Source: JADLHS01 sp964561105 (GTDB lineage: Bacteria > Verrucomicrobiota > Verrucomicrobiia > Limisphaerales > JADLHS01). Taken from it: DNA of 64,000 nt. Where the stretch lies: contig CAZLOH010000006.1 of assembly GCA_964561105.1 (NCBI GenBank), forward strand, positions 99,459-163,458, written 5' to 3'. Shown here in pieces: positions 35,930 to 45,639 of the stretch. The first letter of the stretch is position 1. The number at the start of each line of letters is the position of its first letter. Under the pieces are notes generated by a model. The model was not told the origin of the DNA and did not search any database. It was given only the letters and a program-made list of their open reading frames with translations. A program made the position numbers and the translations under genes.

Positions 35930-36901
35930 ATGAACGCAAACAAATCCATTCGACTGTGCTCGACGCTGCTGGCGTTGGGGGCCGTGATCCTTGCCGGCTG
36001 CAGCAAATCCACCGCGCCGACGGATGCCGCCGGCCCGGCGGTGGCAAAACAATTCGTCCTCGGCATGTCGCAGTGCAATTTGGGCGAACCCTGGCGCGTG
36101 CAGATGAACGCGGATCTCGCCGCCGCCGCCGCGAAACATCCGGACCTCAAGATCGTTTTCAAGGACGCGCAAAATGACACCCTCCGGCAACGTGCGCAGG
36201 TCGAGGAGTTCGTGAGCGCCAAGGTGGATCTGCTCCTCATCAGCCCCAAGGAGGCGCAGCCGCTCACCGAACCGGTCGCGCGTGCGGTGGACGCAGGGAT
36301 TCCCGTCATCGTGCTCGATCGGAAACTTTTGGGCGACAAATACACCTGCTTCATTGGCGCGGACAACAAACGGATCGGCAAAGCCGCCGGGCAATGGATT
36401 GTCAAAGCCCTCGGGGGCAAGGGCAACGTCGTGGAATTGATGGGCCTGCAAACGTCCACGCCTGGCCAGGACCGGCACAACGGGTTTCTCGAAGGCATCG
36501 CCGGTTCTGAGATCAAAATCATTTTCAGCGCCGACATGCAATGGCTCGAACCCAAGGCGCGCAGCGAAATGGAATCCGCCCTCGCGCGCTTTGACAAAAT
36601 AGATCTGGTTTATGCCCACAACGATCCCGGCGCGCACGGTGCGTATCTCGCCGCGAAGGCCGCCGGCCGCGAGAAGCAGATGAAATTCGTCGGCATTGAC
36701 GCCTTGCCGCAGGAAGGCGTCGCGTACGTGCAGCAGGGGATTTTGGACGCCACGTTTCAATATCCCACGGGCGGCGCCGAAGCGATAGACACCGCGCTGA
36801 AAATTTTGCATGGTGAAAAGGTGCCGAATGAAATCACGCTGGGCACGCGCCTCTTCGACAAGGAGAACATCGCGCGCGGCGGCGAGGAGTTGAAGCAATG
36901 A
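35930..36901 (+). CDS. Sugar-binding lipoprotein, RbsB type
   Basis: A 323-residue solute-binding lipoprotein. A lipobox, LALGAVILAGC with acylated Cys at residue 24, shows it is membrane-tethered instead of free periplasmic. The mature part is a type I periplasmic-binding fold of the ribose/galactofuranose kind: QFVLGMSQCNLGEPWRVQMN, VDLLLISPKEAQPLTEPV, GIPVIVLDRKL and DLVYAHNDPGAHGAYLAAK. YtfQ-like galactofuranose binders share the SQCNLGEPWR-type opening, so a furanose or another pentose/hexose is plausible. It is coupled to the next gene by an ATGA overlap (36898-36901), unusual for a binding protein and a glycosidase, implying matched production. Confidence 0.92.
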   Translation: MNANKSIRLCSTLLALGAVILAGCSKSTAPTDAAGPAVAKQFVLGMSQCNLGEPWRVQMNADLAAAAAKHPDLKIVFKDAQNDTLRQRAQVEEFVSAKVDLLLISPKEAQPLTEPVARAVDAGIPVIVLDRKLLGDKYTCFIGADNKRIGKAAGQWIVKALGGKGNVVELMGLQTSTPGQDRHNGFLEGIAGSEIKIIFSADMQWLEPKARSEMESALARFDKIDLVYAHNDPGAHGAYLAAKAAGREKQMKFVGIDALPQEGVAYVQQGILDATFQYPTGGAEAIDTALKILHGEKVPNEITLGTRLFDKENIARGGEELKQ

Positions 36902-37830
36902 AATCATTTTGGATTCCCTTATGGTGTTTCGCACTGAGTCTCAGCCCGGCGTCGGCCGCTGATGCCGCACCCAGGACTTTGGTGGAATGTGGCCAGTTCG
37001 TAAAAATTTACGACCCCAGCGTGGGCGAGAACAAGCCGTGGTATATCAACGACCATTGCTTCATCCAGGATGCGCAGGGTATGTGGCACTTGTTCGGCAT
37101 CACGCGCGAGGAGCCGGCCAAACCGGAGGAGGAAATCCATTTTGCGCACGCCACCGCGAAAACGCTGTTGCAACAGCCGTGGGACAAACAGCCGTTCGCC
37201 CTCACCGTCGCCCGCGAAGCGCCGTGGAACGAAGCGCATTTGTGGGCGCCGCATGTGATTTTCCACGACCACCTTTACTACATGTTCTATTGCGCCGGCG
37301 ACGCGGACCACACAAAGTACAAAATCTATCTCGCCACCTCGCCGGATTTGAAAACCTGGACGCGCTCGCCCAAGAATCCAATGGTCGTGGACGGTTACGA
37401 CGCCCGCGACCCGTTTGTGCTGCGGCTGACTAATCAATGGGTCATGTATTACACCGCCACCAGCAAGCCGGAAGGCGGGAACTACGTGGTGGCCTACGCA
37501 ACCAGCGACGATTTGCGAACCTGGAAGAAAAGGGGCGTGGTGTTTACGGACCCGATGACCGGCACGTGGGGCGGGCCGACGGAATCACCCTTCGTCGTGC
37601 CGCGCGGCGATTCGTATTATTTGTTCGTCGGCCCACGGGATGGCTATGACGGCACGGACGTATTCGCCAGCCGCGATCCGTTTCACTGGGAGCTACGCGA
37701 CAAGGTGGGGCATTTCTTCGCGCACGCGGCGGAAATCGTGCAGGGTCGCGATGGGAAATGGTATATCAGCCGCGCTGGTTGGGGACGCGGCGGGGTGTAT
37801 CTGGCGCCGCTGATTTGGAAAGAGCACTGA
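36898..37830 (+). CDS. Exported beta-propeller glycosidase (GH43/GH32-like)
   Basis: A 310-residue exported enzyme. Residues 1-20 are a signal peptide. The rest is a five-bladed beta-propeller of the GH43/GH32/GH62/GH117 type. Candidate acidic triad: D52 in YINDHCF, D171 in DARDPFVL (the RDP motif of clan GH-J and the pKa-modulating Asp of GH43) and E229 in PTESPFV. Repeated blade motifs TSPDLKTWTR and TSDDLRTWKK are typical. Substrates of these families are arabinofuranosides, xylosides, fructofuranosides or anhydrogalactosides. Position between the importer and a GH172 enzyme favours a furanosidase. Start ATG 36898 overlaps the upstream stop; the GH172 gene begins 4 bp after this stop. Confidence 0.82.
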   Translation: MKSFWIPLWCFALSLSPASAADAAPRTLVECGQFVKIYDPSVGENKPWYINDHCFIQDAQGMWHLFGITREEPAKPEEEIHFAHATAKTLLQQPWDKQPFALTVAREAPWNEAHLWAPHVIFHDHLYYMFYCAGDADHTKYKIYLATSPDLKTWTRSPKNPMVVDGYDARDPFVLRLTNQWVMYYTATSKPEGGNYVVAYATSDDLRTWKKRGVVFTDPMTGTWGGPTESPFVVPRGDSYYLFVGPRDGYDGTDVFASRDPFHWELRDKVGHFFAHAAEIVQGRDGKWYISRAGWGRGGVYLAPLIWKEH

Positions 37831-37834
37831 CAAC

Positions 37835-38986
37835 ATGAATACGATTATGAAAACAAAAACATGGTTAACGGTATTGGGAACTTCGCTGCTCGGCGGGCTG
37901 GCGTTGGCCGGTGACGGTTTGGACCTGGGATTGGCCGGGTTGGTGCGGGTTGACTCGAGTGTGGAGACACGTTCGATCAGCCCGGAAAATTTCACGGGCG
38001 AAAAAGGCCGGGGCGGCATGGCCACCGAGGGCACCGGCAAACACGCGTCCAGCGAACTCGGTCGCGGGTGGAAAGTCTCGCCCTCCGTCGTCATCAAGGC
38101 CGGGACGACGTTCACGCTGGCCGACGTCAAAGGGCCGGGCATCATCCAGCAAATCTGGATGACACCGACCGGGAACTGGAAACATTCCATTCTGCGTTTT
38201 TATTGGGACGGCGAAACGGACGCCTCGGTGGTATGTCCGGTCGGCGATTTCTTCGCCTGCGGAATGGGGCAATACGCGCAGATCAATTCGCTCGCCGTCT
38301 GCGTCAATCCCGGCAGCGCGTTCAATTGTTACTGGCCGATGCCGTTCCGAAAAAGCGTGCGGGTGACCATGGAAAACACCGACACCAAGGACATGACGCT
38401 CTATTACCAGATCAACTACGCCCTGCAAAAAGTGCCGCGTGACGCCGGTTATTTCCACGCGCAATACCGGCACGAATTTCCGCTGCAGACGAAGGGGCTT
38501 TACACCATTCTCGACGGCGTCAAGGGTACGGGCCAGTACGTGGGCACGTATCTCGCGCTGAAAACCCACGACTCCGGCTGGTGGGGCGAGGGCGAGATCA
38601 AATTCTACCTCGACAGCGACCGGGAGTATCCCACGATTTGCGGTACCGGAACGGAGGATTATTTTGGCGGCTCCTATAATTTTGAAAATCACGCCACGCA
38701 CAAGTATCAGCCCTTTTCCACGCCGTATTCCGGCCTCGTGCAGGTGTTGCCACCGGACAAGATTTACGAGCCGGAACAACGCTTCGGGCTGTATCGCTGG
38801 CACCTCGCCGATCCGGTCCGGTTCAAAAAGGATTTGAAAGTCACCATTCAATGTCTCGGTTGGAAACAAGGCGGAATTTATCTGCCGATGAATTTTGAAA
38901 TGGCGTCCATCGCGTTTTGGTATCAAAAGGAACCGCACGCTCCCTTCCCCGAATTACCTGCCGGGAGCCAACTGGATAAACCCTGA
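37835..38986 (+). CDS. GH172 (DUF2961) family glycoside hydrolase
   Basis: A 383-residue protein of the DUF2961 family, now classed as GH172, whose characterised members include alpha-D-fructofuranosidase/difructose-dianhydride I enzymes and D-arabinofuranases. The hallmark CGTGTEDYFGG contains E274, a candidate catalytic Glu; a second acidic residue should lie close by in the double jelly-roll. GKGRGGMA-like and VKGPGIIQQIWMTP segments near the N-terminus and FYWDGETDASV match the family. An N-terminal signal peptide (TWLTVLGTSLLGGLALAG) predicts export. It is last in the importer/glycosidase unit, 4 bp after the preceding gene. Furanoside cleavage is family knowledge; the natural glycan here is not known. 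Confidence 0.87.
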   Translation: MNTIMKTKTWLTVLGTSLLGGLALAGDGLDLGLAGLVRVDSSVETRSISPENFTGEKGRGGMATEGTGKHASSELGRGWKVSPSVVIKAGTTFTLADVKGPGIIQQIWMTPTGNWKHSILRFYWDGETDASVVCPVGDFFACGMGQYAQINSLAVCVNPGSAFNCYWPMPFRKSVRVTMENTDTKDMTLYYQINYALQKVPRDAGYFHAQYRHEFPLQTKGLYTILDGVKGTGQYVGTYLALKTHDSGWWGEGEIKFYLDSDREYPTICGTGTEDYFGGSYNFENHATHKYQPFSTPYSGLVQVLPPDKIYEPEQRFGLYRWHLADPVRFKKDLKVTIQCLGWKQGGIYLPMNFEMASIAFWYQKEPHAPFPELPAGSQLDKP

Positions 38987-39042
38987 GTGCTGCATGGTGG
39001 GCGCATGATAGAGAATTCGCCTCGGGATTGAATTCCGGGGTG

Positions 39043-39063
39043 AATGTTCGGATCACGAACATT
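39043..39063. repeat. Perfect inverted repeat after the GH172 gene
   Basis: AATGTTCG (39043-39050) and CGAACATT (39056-39063) are perfect 8-bp arms around GATCA. It lies 56 bp after the GH172 stop and 43 bp from the encoded CCA end of tRNA-Gly. There is no T-run, so it may be a rho-dependent RNA end, an operator, or chance. Confidence 0.4.
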
Positions 39064-39105
39064 ACGTGAGGCCGCAAGTGACGAGAGCAGCGCGCATTGA
39101 GAAGT

Positions 39106-39179
39106 TGGAGCGGGTGAAGGGAATCGAACCCTCGTCTCAGCCTTGGGAAGGCCACATTCTACCATTGAACCACACCCGC
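39106..39179 (-). tRNA. tRNA-Gly (anticodon CCC)
   Basis: Read on the minus strand from 39179 the acceptor arm GCGGGTG pairs with CACCCGC, followed by discriminator T and an encoded CCA (39106-39108). The D arm has GTTCAATGGTAGAAT, the anticodon loop is TTCCCAA giving anticodon CCC, and the T arm is GAGGGTTCGATTCCCTT. The CCC isoacceptor reads GGG codons. Confidence 0.95.
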
Positions 39180-39225
39180 TGCCGACACAGCTATTTAGCA
39201 AACTACCCGCATGGGTGCAATAGAT

Positions 39226-40107
39226 TTACCCGCGCGATCTACCGCGCATGCGCTGGTCACGCGCTTGACATCGCGGGCAATAAAAGGTGCTCCGCGCGGT
39301 CTGCACCACGCGACGGATGGCGGTGCCGCATCGCGGGCAGGGCCGGCCTTGGCGATCGTAAACGCGCAAGCGCTCTTCGTAGTAGTCCGGCGCACCCGCG
39401 GCCCGACCGAAATAAAACAAGCCGTCGCTTTTGCTTCCGGTGTGATTCAACGGAATCGTGCTGCCACAGCGAATCGCGTCGGTCAGCACGCGACGAATGG
39501 CCTGCCATAATTTTACCACTTGAGCCGGGGTTAGTTTGCGCGCCGCCAGTTGCGGCGCGATGCGGGCGCGGAACAACGCCTCGCTCGCGTAGATGTTGCC
39601 CACACCCGCCACCACCGATTGGTCGAGCAGTTTCACCTTGATGGCCTGGCGCGATCGCGCCAGCGCGGCGCCGAACGCCGCGGCGGTGAATCGTTTGCTC
39701 AATGGTTCCGGGCCGAGGCGTGACAGTGCGCCCGGGTCCAGCGTGAGCCGGCCAAAATATCGCGTGTCTTCGAATACGAATCGCTCGCGCCCCAGATTCA
39801 GGATGACGGCGGCATGTTTCGGCAGCGCGGAGCCGCGTGGCACGAGAAACATTCGCCCGGTCATGCCGAGATGGCCGACAAGGAGCAACGGCGTCCGAAC
39901 CTTGGGTCGGCTGAGTTTGAAGACCAGGTATTTTCCGCGCCGCGCGAGGCCGGTGAATTTGGCGCCGGCGAGGGCGCGCTGGAGTTGGGTCGCGGAAGTG
40001 GGCCGGAGCACGCGCGCACGATGGACCTGGACGGCGCGAATCTTTTTGCCGGCCAGCAGCGGGCGCAGATGCCGCGCGAGCACTTCAACTTCGGGCAGCT
40101 CGGGCAT
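39226..40107 (-). CDS. mutM: Formamidopyrimidine-DNA glycosylase
   Basis: A base-excision repair glycosylase/AP lyase removing 8-oxoguanine and FapyG. It starts MPELPEVEV, so after Met removal Pro1 is the catalytic nucleophile and Glu2 the key acid. The middle has the H2TH domain (LLDQSVVAGVGNIYASEALF) and the C-terminus is the zinc finger CPRCGTAIRRVVQTARST with a second CPRC. The 293-residue length is slightly above the usual 270 because of a basic tail. Its start is 3 bp after the pyrH stop on the same strand, so the two are probably co-transcribed. Confidence 0.96.
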   Translation of the reverse strand: MPELPEVEVLARHLRPLLAGKKIRAVQVHRARVLRPTSATQLQRALAGAKFTGLARRGKYLVFKLSRPKVRTPLLLVGHLGMTGRMFLVPRGSALPKHAAVILNLGRERFVFEDTRYFGRLTLDPGALSRLGPEPLSKRFTAAAFGAALARSRQAIKVKLLDQSVVAGVGNIYASEALFRARIAPQLAARKLTPAQVVKLWQAIRRVLTDAIRCGSTIPLNHTGSKSDGLFYFGRAAGAPDYYEERLRVYDRQGRPCPRCGTAIRRVVQTARSTFYCPRCQARDQRMRGRSRG

Positions 40108-40110
40108 CGT

Positions 40111-40836
40111 TCAACCCGTCACCACCGTGCCGACGGCGTCGCCCAACACCACGCGCTTGAGATTATGCGGTTTGAAGAGATCGAACACGATGATCGGCAT
40201 CTTGTTGTCCATGCACAATGAGAACGCCGTCGAGTCCATCACCTTGAGTTGTTTTTGGAGCGCATCCAGGTAGGTGACCCGGGTGAACCGCTTGGCCCGG
40301 GGATTCTGCTTCGGGTCGCAGTCGTAGATGCCGTCCACTTTGGTGGCTTTGAGGATCACCTCGGCGCCAATCTCGGTGGCGCGCAAGGCGGCCGCCGTAT
40401 CGGTCGAAAAATACGGATTGCCCGTGCCGCCGCCAAAGATCACCACCCGTCCCTTTTCCAGGTGGCGCACCGCCCGCCGACGGATGAATGGCTCGGCCAC
40501 CTGCGCCATGGTGATGGCGGTCTGGACGCGGGTGGCCACGCCGAGTTTTTCCAGCGCATCCTGCAAGGCCAGCGAGTTGATGATGGTGGCCAGCATCCCC
40601 ATGTAATCACCCGTGGCGCGCTCGATGCCCTTCTCGCTTCCGGCCAGTCCGCGAAAGATGTTGCCGCCGCCGAGCACAATCACCACTTGCACTCCCAAAT
40701 CCCGCACTTCGCGCACCTGCGCCGCCATGTCATGAACCGCCACCGGGTCAATGCCCATACCCTGTTCGCCCCCCAGGGCTTCGCCGCTGAGCTTGAGCAG
40801 AATCCGGCGATACTTGGGGGCGGAGCTTTTTTTCAT
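40111..40836 (-). CDS. pyrH: Uridylate (UMP) kinase
   Basis: Phosphorylates UMP to UDP with ATP in pyrimidine synthesis as a hexamer. The 241-residue product from ATG 40836 has the amino-acid-kinase fold with RRILLKLSGEALGGEQGMGID, the GGGNIFRG nucleotide loop, GRVVIFGGGTGNPYFSTDTAAALRA and LKATKVDGIYDCDP. Nine additional codons back to 40863 are possible. The usual partners tsf and frr are not adjacent; instead mutM follows by 3 bp. GTP activation and UTP inhibition are family traits. Confidence 0.95.
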   Translation of the reverse strand: MKKSSAPKYRRILLKLSGEALGGEQGMGIDPVAVHDMAAQVREVRDLGVQVVIVLGGGNIFRGLAGSEKGIERATGDYMGMLATIINSLALQDALEKLGVATRVQTAITMAQVAEPFIRRRAVRHLEKGRVVIFGGGTGNPYFSTDTAAALRATEIGAEVILKATKVDGIYDCDPKQNPRAKRFTRVTYLDALQKQLKVMDSTAFSLCMDNKMPIIVFDLFKPHNLKRVVLGDAVGTVVTG

Positions 40837-40982
40837 GCTGGGTGGAACGGTGGCGCGAATCATCGTCGGGCCGCGTTTTAGCAGTCTGCCGGGCGAGCGT
40901 CAAATCAAAGGGACGCGGCCCCGGGCACTCCGGATCGTTCCCAGACGTTGCCGCCCGGCCAACGCGGGTTTACAGTGTCGCC

Positions 40983-41486
40983 GTGAAACAACTGGAAGCG
41001 TCCGATTTGCACCTGGTCCAAGCCGCGCAAGGCTGGCTGGGTTTGGGGGCGCTGGACGACGCCCTGGCGGAGTTGCAAACGGTCTCGCCGGCGAATCAGC
41101 GGCATCCGGCGGTGCTGGAGTTGCGTTGGATCATTCGCATCCAGCAGGAGAACTGGGACGAGGCGCTGGTGGCGGCAACCGAACTGCTGGCCGAAGTCCC
41201 GGGCAGCGCGAACAGCTGGCTGCATCGGGCCTATGCGTTGCGGCGCGCGACGGATGGCGGGCTGGCCAAGGCGCGCGCCGCGCTCGAACCGGCGGCGGAA
41301 AAATTTCCCACGGAACCGGTCATTTCCTACAACCTGTCCTGCTACGCCTGTCAGATGAGCGATCTCGACGAGGCGCGCGTCTGGCTCCAACGCGCGCTCA
41401 AGGTCGGGCGGAAACTGGAAATCAAGAACATGGCGCTGGCGGATCCGGATCTCGAACCGTTGTGGGAGGAAATCCGCCGGCTGTGA
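40983..41486 (+). CDS. TPR-repeat protein of unknown function
   Basis: A 167-residue protein read from the GTG at 40983 (VKQLEASDLHLVQAAQGWL). It is built of about four tetratricopeptide-like helical pairs (GLGALDDALAELQTVSPANQ; EENWDEALVAATELLAEVPG-type; AKARAALEPAAEKFPTEP; MSDLDEARVWLQRALKVG). It has no signal peptide or membrane segment and is probably a cytosolic protein-protein adaptor. It starts 147 bp from the divergent pyrH gene and ends 12 bp before the ABC ATPase, likely as one unit. A longer frame to 40842 exists but overlaps the pyrH promoter region and looks non-coding. Confidence 0.75.
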   Translation: MKQLEASDLHLVQAAQGWLGLGALDDALAELQTVSPANQRHPAVLELRWIIRIQQENWDEALVAATELLAEVPGSANSWLHRAYALRRATDGGLAKARAALEPAAEKFPTEPVISYNLSCYACQMSDLDEARVWLQRALKVGRKLEIKNMALADPDLEPLWEEIRRL

Positions 41487-41498
41487 CGCCGGCCGGGT

Positions 41499-42389
<891 letters not shown>

Positions 42390-42537
42390 ACTGGTGACAG
42401 TCCGCGAGTAATCAAAACCAACAACCGACCACTTTTTCTACATGGCCAAGGATACGCCCGAGCGGAAGGACTACATCATGGACTAGTCCGTCGTGCCGGT
42501 GGAGGAGTAAGGGACGAGGCGTTCAGACGCAAGCGTA

Positions 42538-42831
42538 TTACTTTCCCGATGTACGTCTCCGCCGTAAACGTAGATTTTCATTTTCCGCCCGTGAGCCGTC
42601 CGGAAAAGTTGGAGCGAGCAGTTCGGAGATGTCCAGTCCGAAGCCTCGAGCAATTTTTTCCAAAGTAAGGAGTCCCGGATTCTGTTTAATCCCAATTTCG
42701 TAGAGCTGATATAGCTTATAGCCAACGCCGCAGTATTCTGCGGCTTCCTCCTGTGTCCAGCCGCGATCCCTACGCAATTCTCGCAATCGCTTTTTGAATC
42801 TGTTTGCAACCGATTCGTCCACGCGTTGCAA
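42538..42831 (-). CDS. XRE-family helix-turn-helix regulator
   Basis: A 97-residue DNA-binding protein with one Cro/C1-type HTH at residues 10-66 (FKKRLRELRRDRGWTQEEAA, LTLEKIARGFGLDISELL). The C-terminus is a short basic tail (RLRRRRTSGK). The start is uncertain: TTG at 42831 or GTG at 42822, neither with a good ribosome site. It is divergent from the secreted His/Cys-module gene with 138 bp between and marks the left side of an AT-richer block. Local regulation of that gene is a reasonable guess. Confidence 0.8.
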   Translation of the reverse strand: MQRVDESVANRFKKRLRELRRDRGWTQEEAAEYCGVGYKLYQLYEIGIKQNPGLLTLEKIARGFGLDISELLAPTFPDGSRAENENLRLRRRRTSGK

Positions 42832-42969
42832 GATGAATATTGGCTATTGACATGCACACTTACTAAAGGTAGTTGTCGCCATTATGCAACGGGAACCGAG
42901 CGGAGTGATTGCGCAATTCGCTTGCGCTCTCGAAATGCTTCCGAACAATCAACATCAACTGGGCATCTC

Positions 42970-45621
42970 ATGAAAGCAATCAAACTGGCAACCATCGTGA
43001 GCATCATCACTGCAACTGCAGCATCGGTTAATTCGTTTGCCGTTCCAGACACCAAAATCGCCATAAACTGTCCAGACGTCGTTCTCTGGTGGCCAAGCAC
43101 GAACGGCCAATCATTCTTGATCCAAACCCGGCCGGATTTGAACCCGGATACGCCGTGGACTTGGCTGACAAATTTTTATCCGGCGGCAACCGGGACAAAC
43201 CTCACGTATTTTATCCACTCCAATCAAGTGGACTGCCCTGTTGGACAAACTTACGGGTTGATGGGTGCATCCGGTGGCGGCAGCGGCACCGAGCGCGTGA
43301 TTGCGAGTTCACTTCCTTCGAAAAAGCCGTTTCAGTTTCTGGGCCTCGGACCTTGGGTGGTGCCCAAGGACGAGTCCAGAATGCCTGTGCCGCTGGCGAT
43401 CTATCCTCACGGCATTGACCTTTCTGGGCAGATAATCATCTGGCCGGACGGCTCGACCGACGAATGGACGCAGGAACTTGCGGAAAAGTACGACCAAATA
43501 AGGAGGGCGGTGCAGCAGAATGAGCCGCAGCCGGAGGATGCTGGCGGCGAATCAGGCACGAGCATGGCGTTTTACCGCGTCATCAACGTCACTCCAGTAG
43601 CGCGACCAGACATCTTTGGCGTCGAGCAGGATAGCGTCGACAATCAACTGAGCATTCTTGCCGATGATTCCGACCCGAACGACGATCCGCTTTTGATCTC
43701 CGCCGTGACAACGGCGCAACACGGTGGACTGCAATATGCGCTCGATGGCTCGGTTTTCCAATACACGCCCGACAATGGTTTCTATGGCGTTGACTCGTTC
43801 AGCTACAGCATCACGAACCGCCACGGCAGTTGGTCAACGGCTACTGTCACGGTATTTGTTAATCAGTCGGGTAATTCAATCCCAACTGCCGAGTCGGTCA
43901 CAATCACGCTGGCGACGAACGATTACACTGCCACTCTGAACATTTTGACCAATGCCTCTGACCCGGACAGTGACACGCTGACACTTTTTTCGTTGAGCAC
44001 CGTTCGGTTAGGAACGCTTTCGTCAAATGGAAGCGGAAATGTTACCTATCAACGCAACCCGGATTGGTTCGGTCGCGACGAATTCACTTATGTTGTCACG
44101 GACGGGCGCGGCGGGCACGCAATTGGCAGCGTTGTGATTGATCAAGTGGACAGCGACGGAGACGGAATGCCTGATGAATACGAAAATCGAAGCGGGCTGG
44201 ATTTCACCACGGATGATTCGGGGGCTGATCCCGACAGCGACGGGTTGCCGAACCTGGGTGAGTACAAACTGCAAACCAACCCGCAAGTATCTGACAACCC
44301 GCTGAATCTATCGTTGGCTGGTGGCACACAAGTCAGCGGGTTTGCGCAAATCCCGCTCACGAGATTAAGTCCTGTGATTCAAAGTCCAAATATCGGGTTG
44401 TACATGAATAACCTTCCCGCCGCCGAGTCGTCACTATCGCAAGGGCCGGATGGAACATGGCTGTTAAACTGGAACACGGTTTTTCTGCCGAACGGCACAA
44501 ATTCGATCAAAGCCGGATTTGAATACCGGCCCGATGCTGCGTTTGGCAACGAGAGCACCGTGTTCGGGTTGCCGGCAACCGTTGCTGTGACAAACCTCGT
44601 CAGGTTTGACCAGTTAAGCAGCCGGTTCTCCGATTTCTTGCTCATTGATGCTACAGTCGCAGTTCCGAACGCGACCTATCGAGTTGACCTTTTTGACGTG
44701 GATGGAACTCCATTGGTTTATGCGACAGGCACAACGACGAACGGCCTTATCCAATTATACTGGAACCTTACCGATGGAGGCGGCAATCAGATCAGTTCCA
44801 ACAGCATCAACGCGCAATTCACCATTACGGCGCAAGGGCAAAGCCCTACAGTGCTTTGGGAAGGGTTCCCAAAGGAGCGCGTTCAAGGTCCCGGGAATAC
44901 TTTTGTCGTCGCATGGGGTTGGAACAAGTACACGACCTCATTCAACAATCAGACTGAACAAATGATGCTTGATGGGGTCATCAACATTCTTGGTAATCCC
45001 AGCGATTTCAACTCATATTACCTGGCCCCCAGTTTGAACTTTCCGTTTGCGTCGACTTTTCGGTTCGATACGAAGGCGGACAAGCAAACATTGCTAAACG
45101 CCCTGAGCCAAAACCAGATGTTCTTCTGGCTTGGGCATGGGAGCTACAACGGAATCCAAGGAAACGCGCTCAAAGCCGACATCGGCCCAACTGACATCGA
45201 GGGCATCCTTCAAAACCTCAGTTTCAAATCTTCGCCAAAACACCCCAAGGAGGACAAACACCCGTACCGTTTGGTAGTGTTGGACGGATGTGAAACTTAC
45301 TCCTCGTTCTGGGCGGGAGTGTTTGCGGTTCCATTCTCGCCCAATGGCAGCACCAACATTTCATTGGACTACCAGTTTACAGGTCGAATGCCACGCGCGT
45401 TTGTTGGATGGACAAATACCGTTGAAGTTCCATTCGACTTTGACCCAACCGGTCTCTATCACGCCAGATATGGTCTAGTTTTGGACGAGTTGTTTTCCAA
45501 GTGGATGGCGGGTTACCCGCTGGATTTTTGCATCGACTCCCTTGCTGAACAAGCGGCTTACTACGATTTCGATGGCTATGATTCATGGCGCATCTCAGGG
45601 TGTATAGACTTGCACCGATAA
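42970..45621 (+). CDS. Secreted multidomain protein with C-terminal caspase/gingipain-like His/Cys module
   Basis: An 883-residue exported protein from the ATG at 42970 with signal peptide (IVSIITATAASVNSFA). Two cadherin/Big-like beta domains (DDSDPNDDPLLISAVT...; NASDPDSDTLTLFSLS...) are followed by a Ca-binding thrombospondin-type Asp-rich repeat (DSDGDGMPDEYENRSG) and a FlgD-like Ig domain. The C-terminal 250 residues contain MFFWLGHGSYNG with H723-G724 and LVVLDGCETY with C774, then RAFVGWTNTV. Hydrophobic strand-H-G and hydrophobic strand-D-x-C in this order and spacing are the dyad of clan CD peptidases (caspase, CHAT, gingipain). Protease activity is inferred. The gene is AT-richer than its surroundings and starts a three-gene run. 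Confidence 0.75.
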   Translation: MKAIKLATIVSIITATAASVNSFAVPDTKIAINCPDVVLWWPSTNGQSFLIQTRPDLNPDTPWTWLTNFYPAATGTNLTYFIHSNQVDCPVGQTYGLMGASGGGSGTERVIASSLPSKKPFQFLGLGPWVVPKDESRMPVPLAIYPHGIDLSGQIIIWPDGSTDEWTQELAEKYDQIRRAVQQNEPQPEDAGGESGTSMAFYRVINVTPVARPDIFGVEQDSVDNQLSILADDSDPNDDPLLISAVTTAQHGGLQYALDGSVFQYTPDNGFYGVDSFSYSITNRHGSWSTATVTVFVNQSGNSIPTAESVTITLATNDYTATLNILTNASDPDSDTLTLFSLSTVRLGTLSSNGSGNVTYQRNPDWFGRDEFTYVVTDGRGGHAIGSVVIDQVDSDGDGMPDEYENRSGLDFTTDDSGADPDSDGLPNLGEYKLQTNPQVSDNPLNLSLAGGTQVSGFAQIPLTRLSPVIQSPNIGLYMNNLPAAESSLSQGPDGTWLLNWNTVFLPNGTNSIKAGFEYRPDAAFGNESTVFGLPATVAVTNLVRFDQLSSRFSDFLLIDATVAVPNATYRVDLFDVDGTPLVYATGTTTNGLIQLYWNLTDGGGNQISSNSINAQFTITAQGQSPTVLWEGFPKERVQGPGNTFVVAWGWNKYTTSFNNQTEQMMLDGVINILGNPSDFNSYYLAPSLNFPFASTFRFDTKADKQTLLNALSQNQMFFWLGHGSYNGIQGNALKADIGPTDIEGILQNLSFKSSPKHPKEDKHPYRLVVLDGCETYSSFWAGVFAVPFSPNGSTNISLDYQFTGRMPRAFVGWTNTVEVPFDFDPTGLYHARYGLVLDELFSKWMAGYPLDFCIDSLAEQAAYYDFDGYDSWRISGCIDLHR

Positions 45622-45639
45622 TGCTGTGCGAACGACTCT

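Noticed and set aside
31800..38986. Xylose operon
   Set aside because: Only the regulator resembles XylR. No xylose isomerase or xylulokinase is present and the enzymes are GH172 and a propeller glycosidase.
42443..42486. Short frame MAKDTPERKDYIMD before the XRE gene
   Set aside because: Fourteen codons with no ribosome site or known match. Too short to support as a gene, though it could be a fragment at the island edge.
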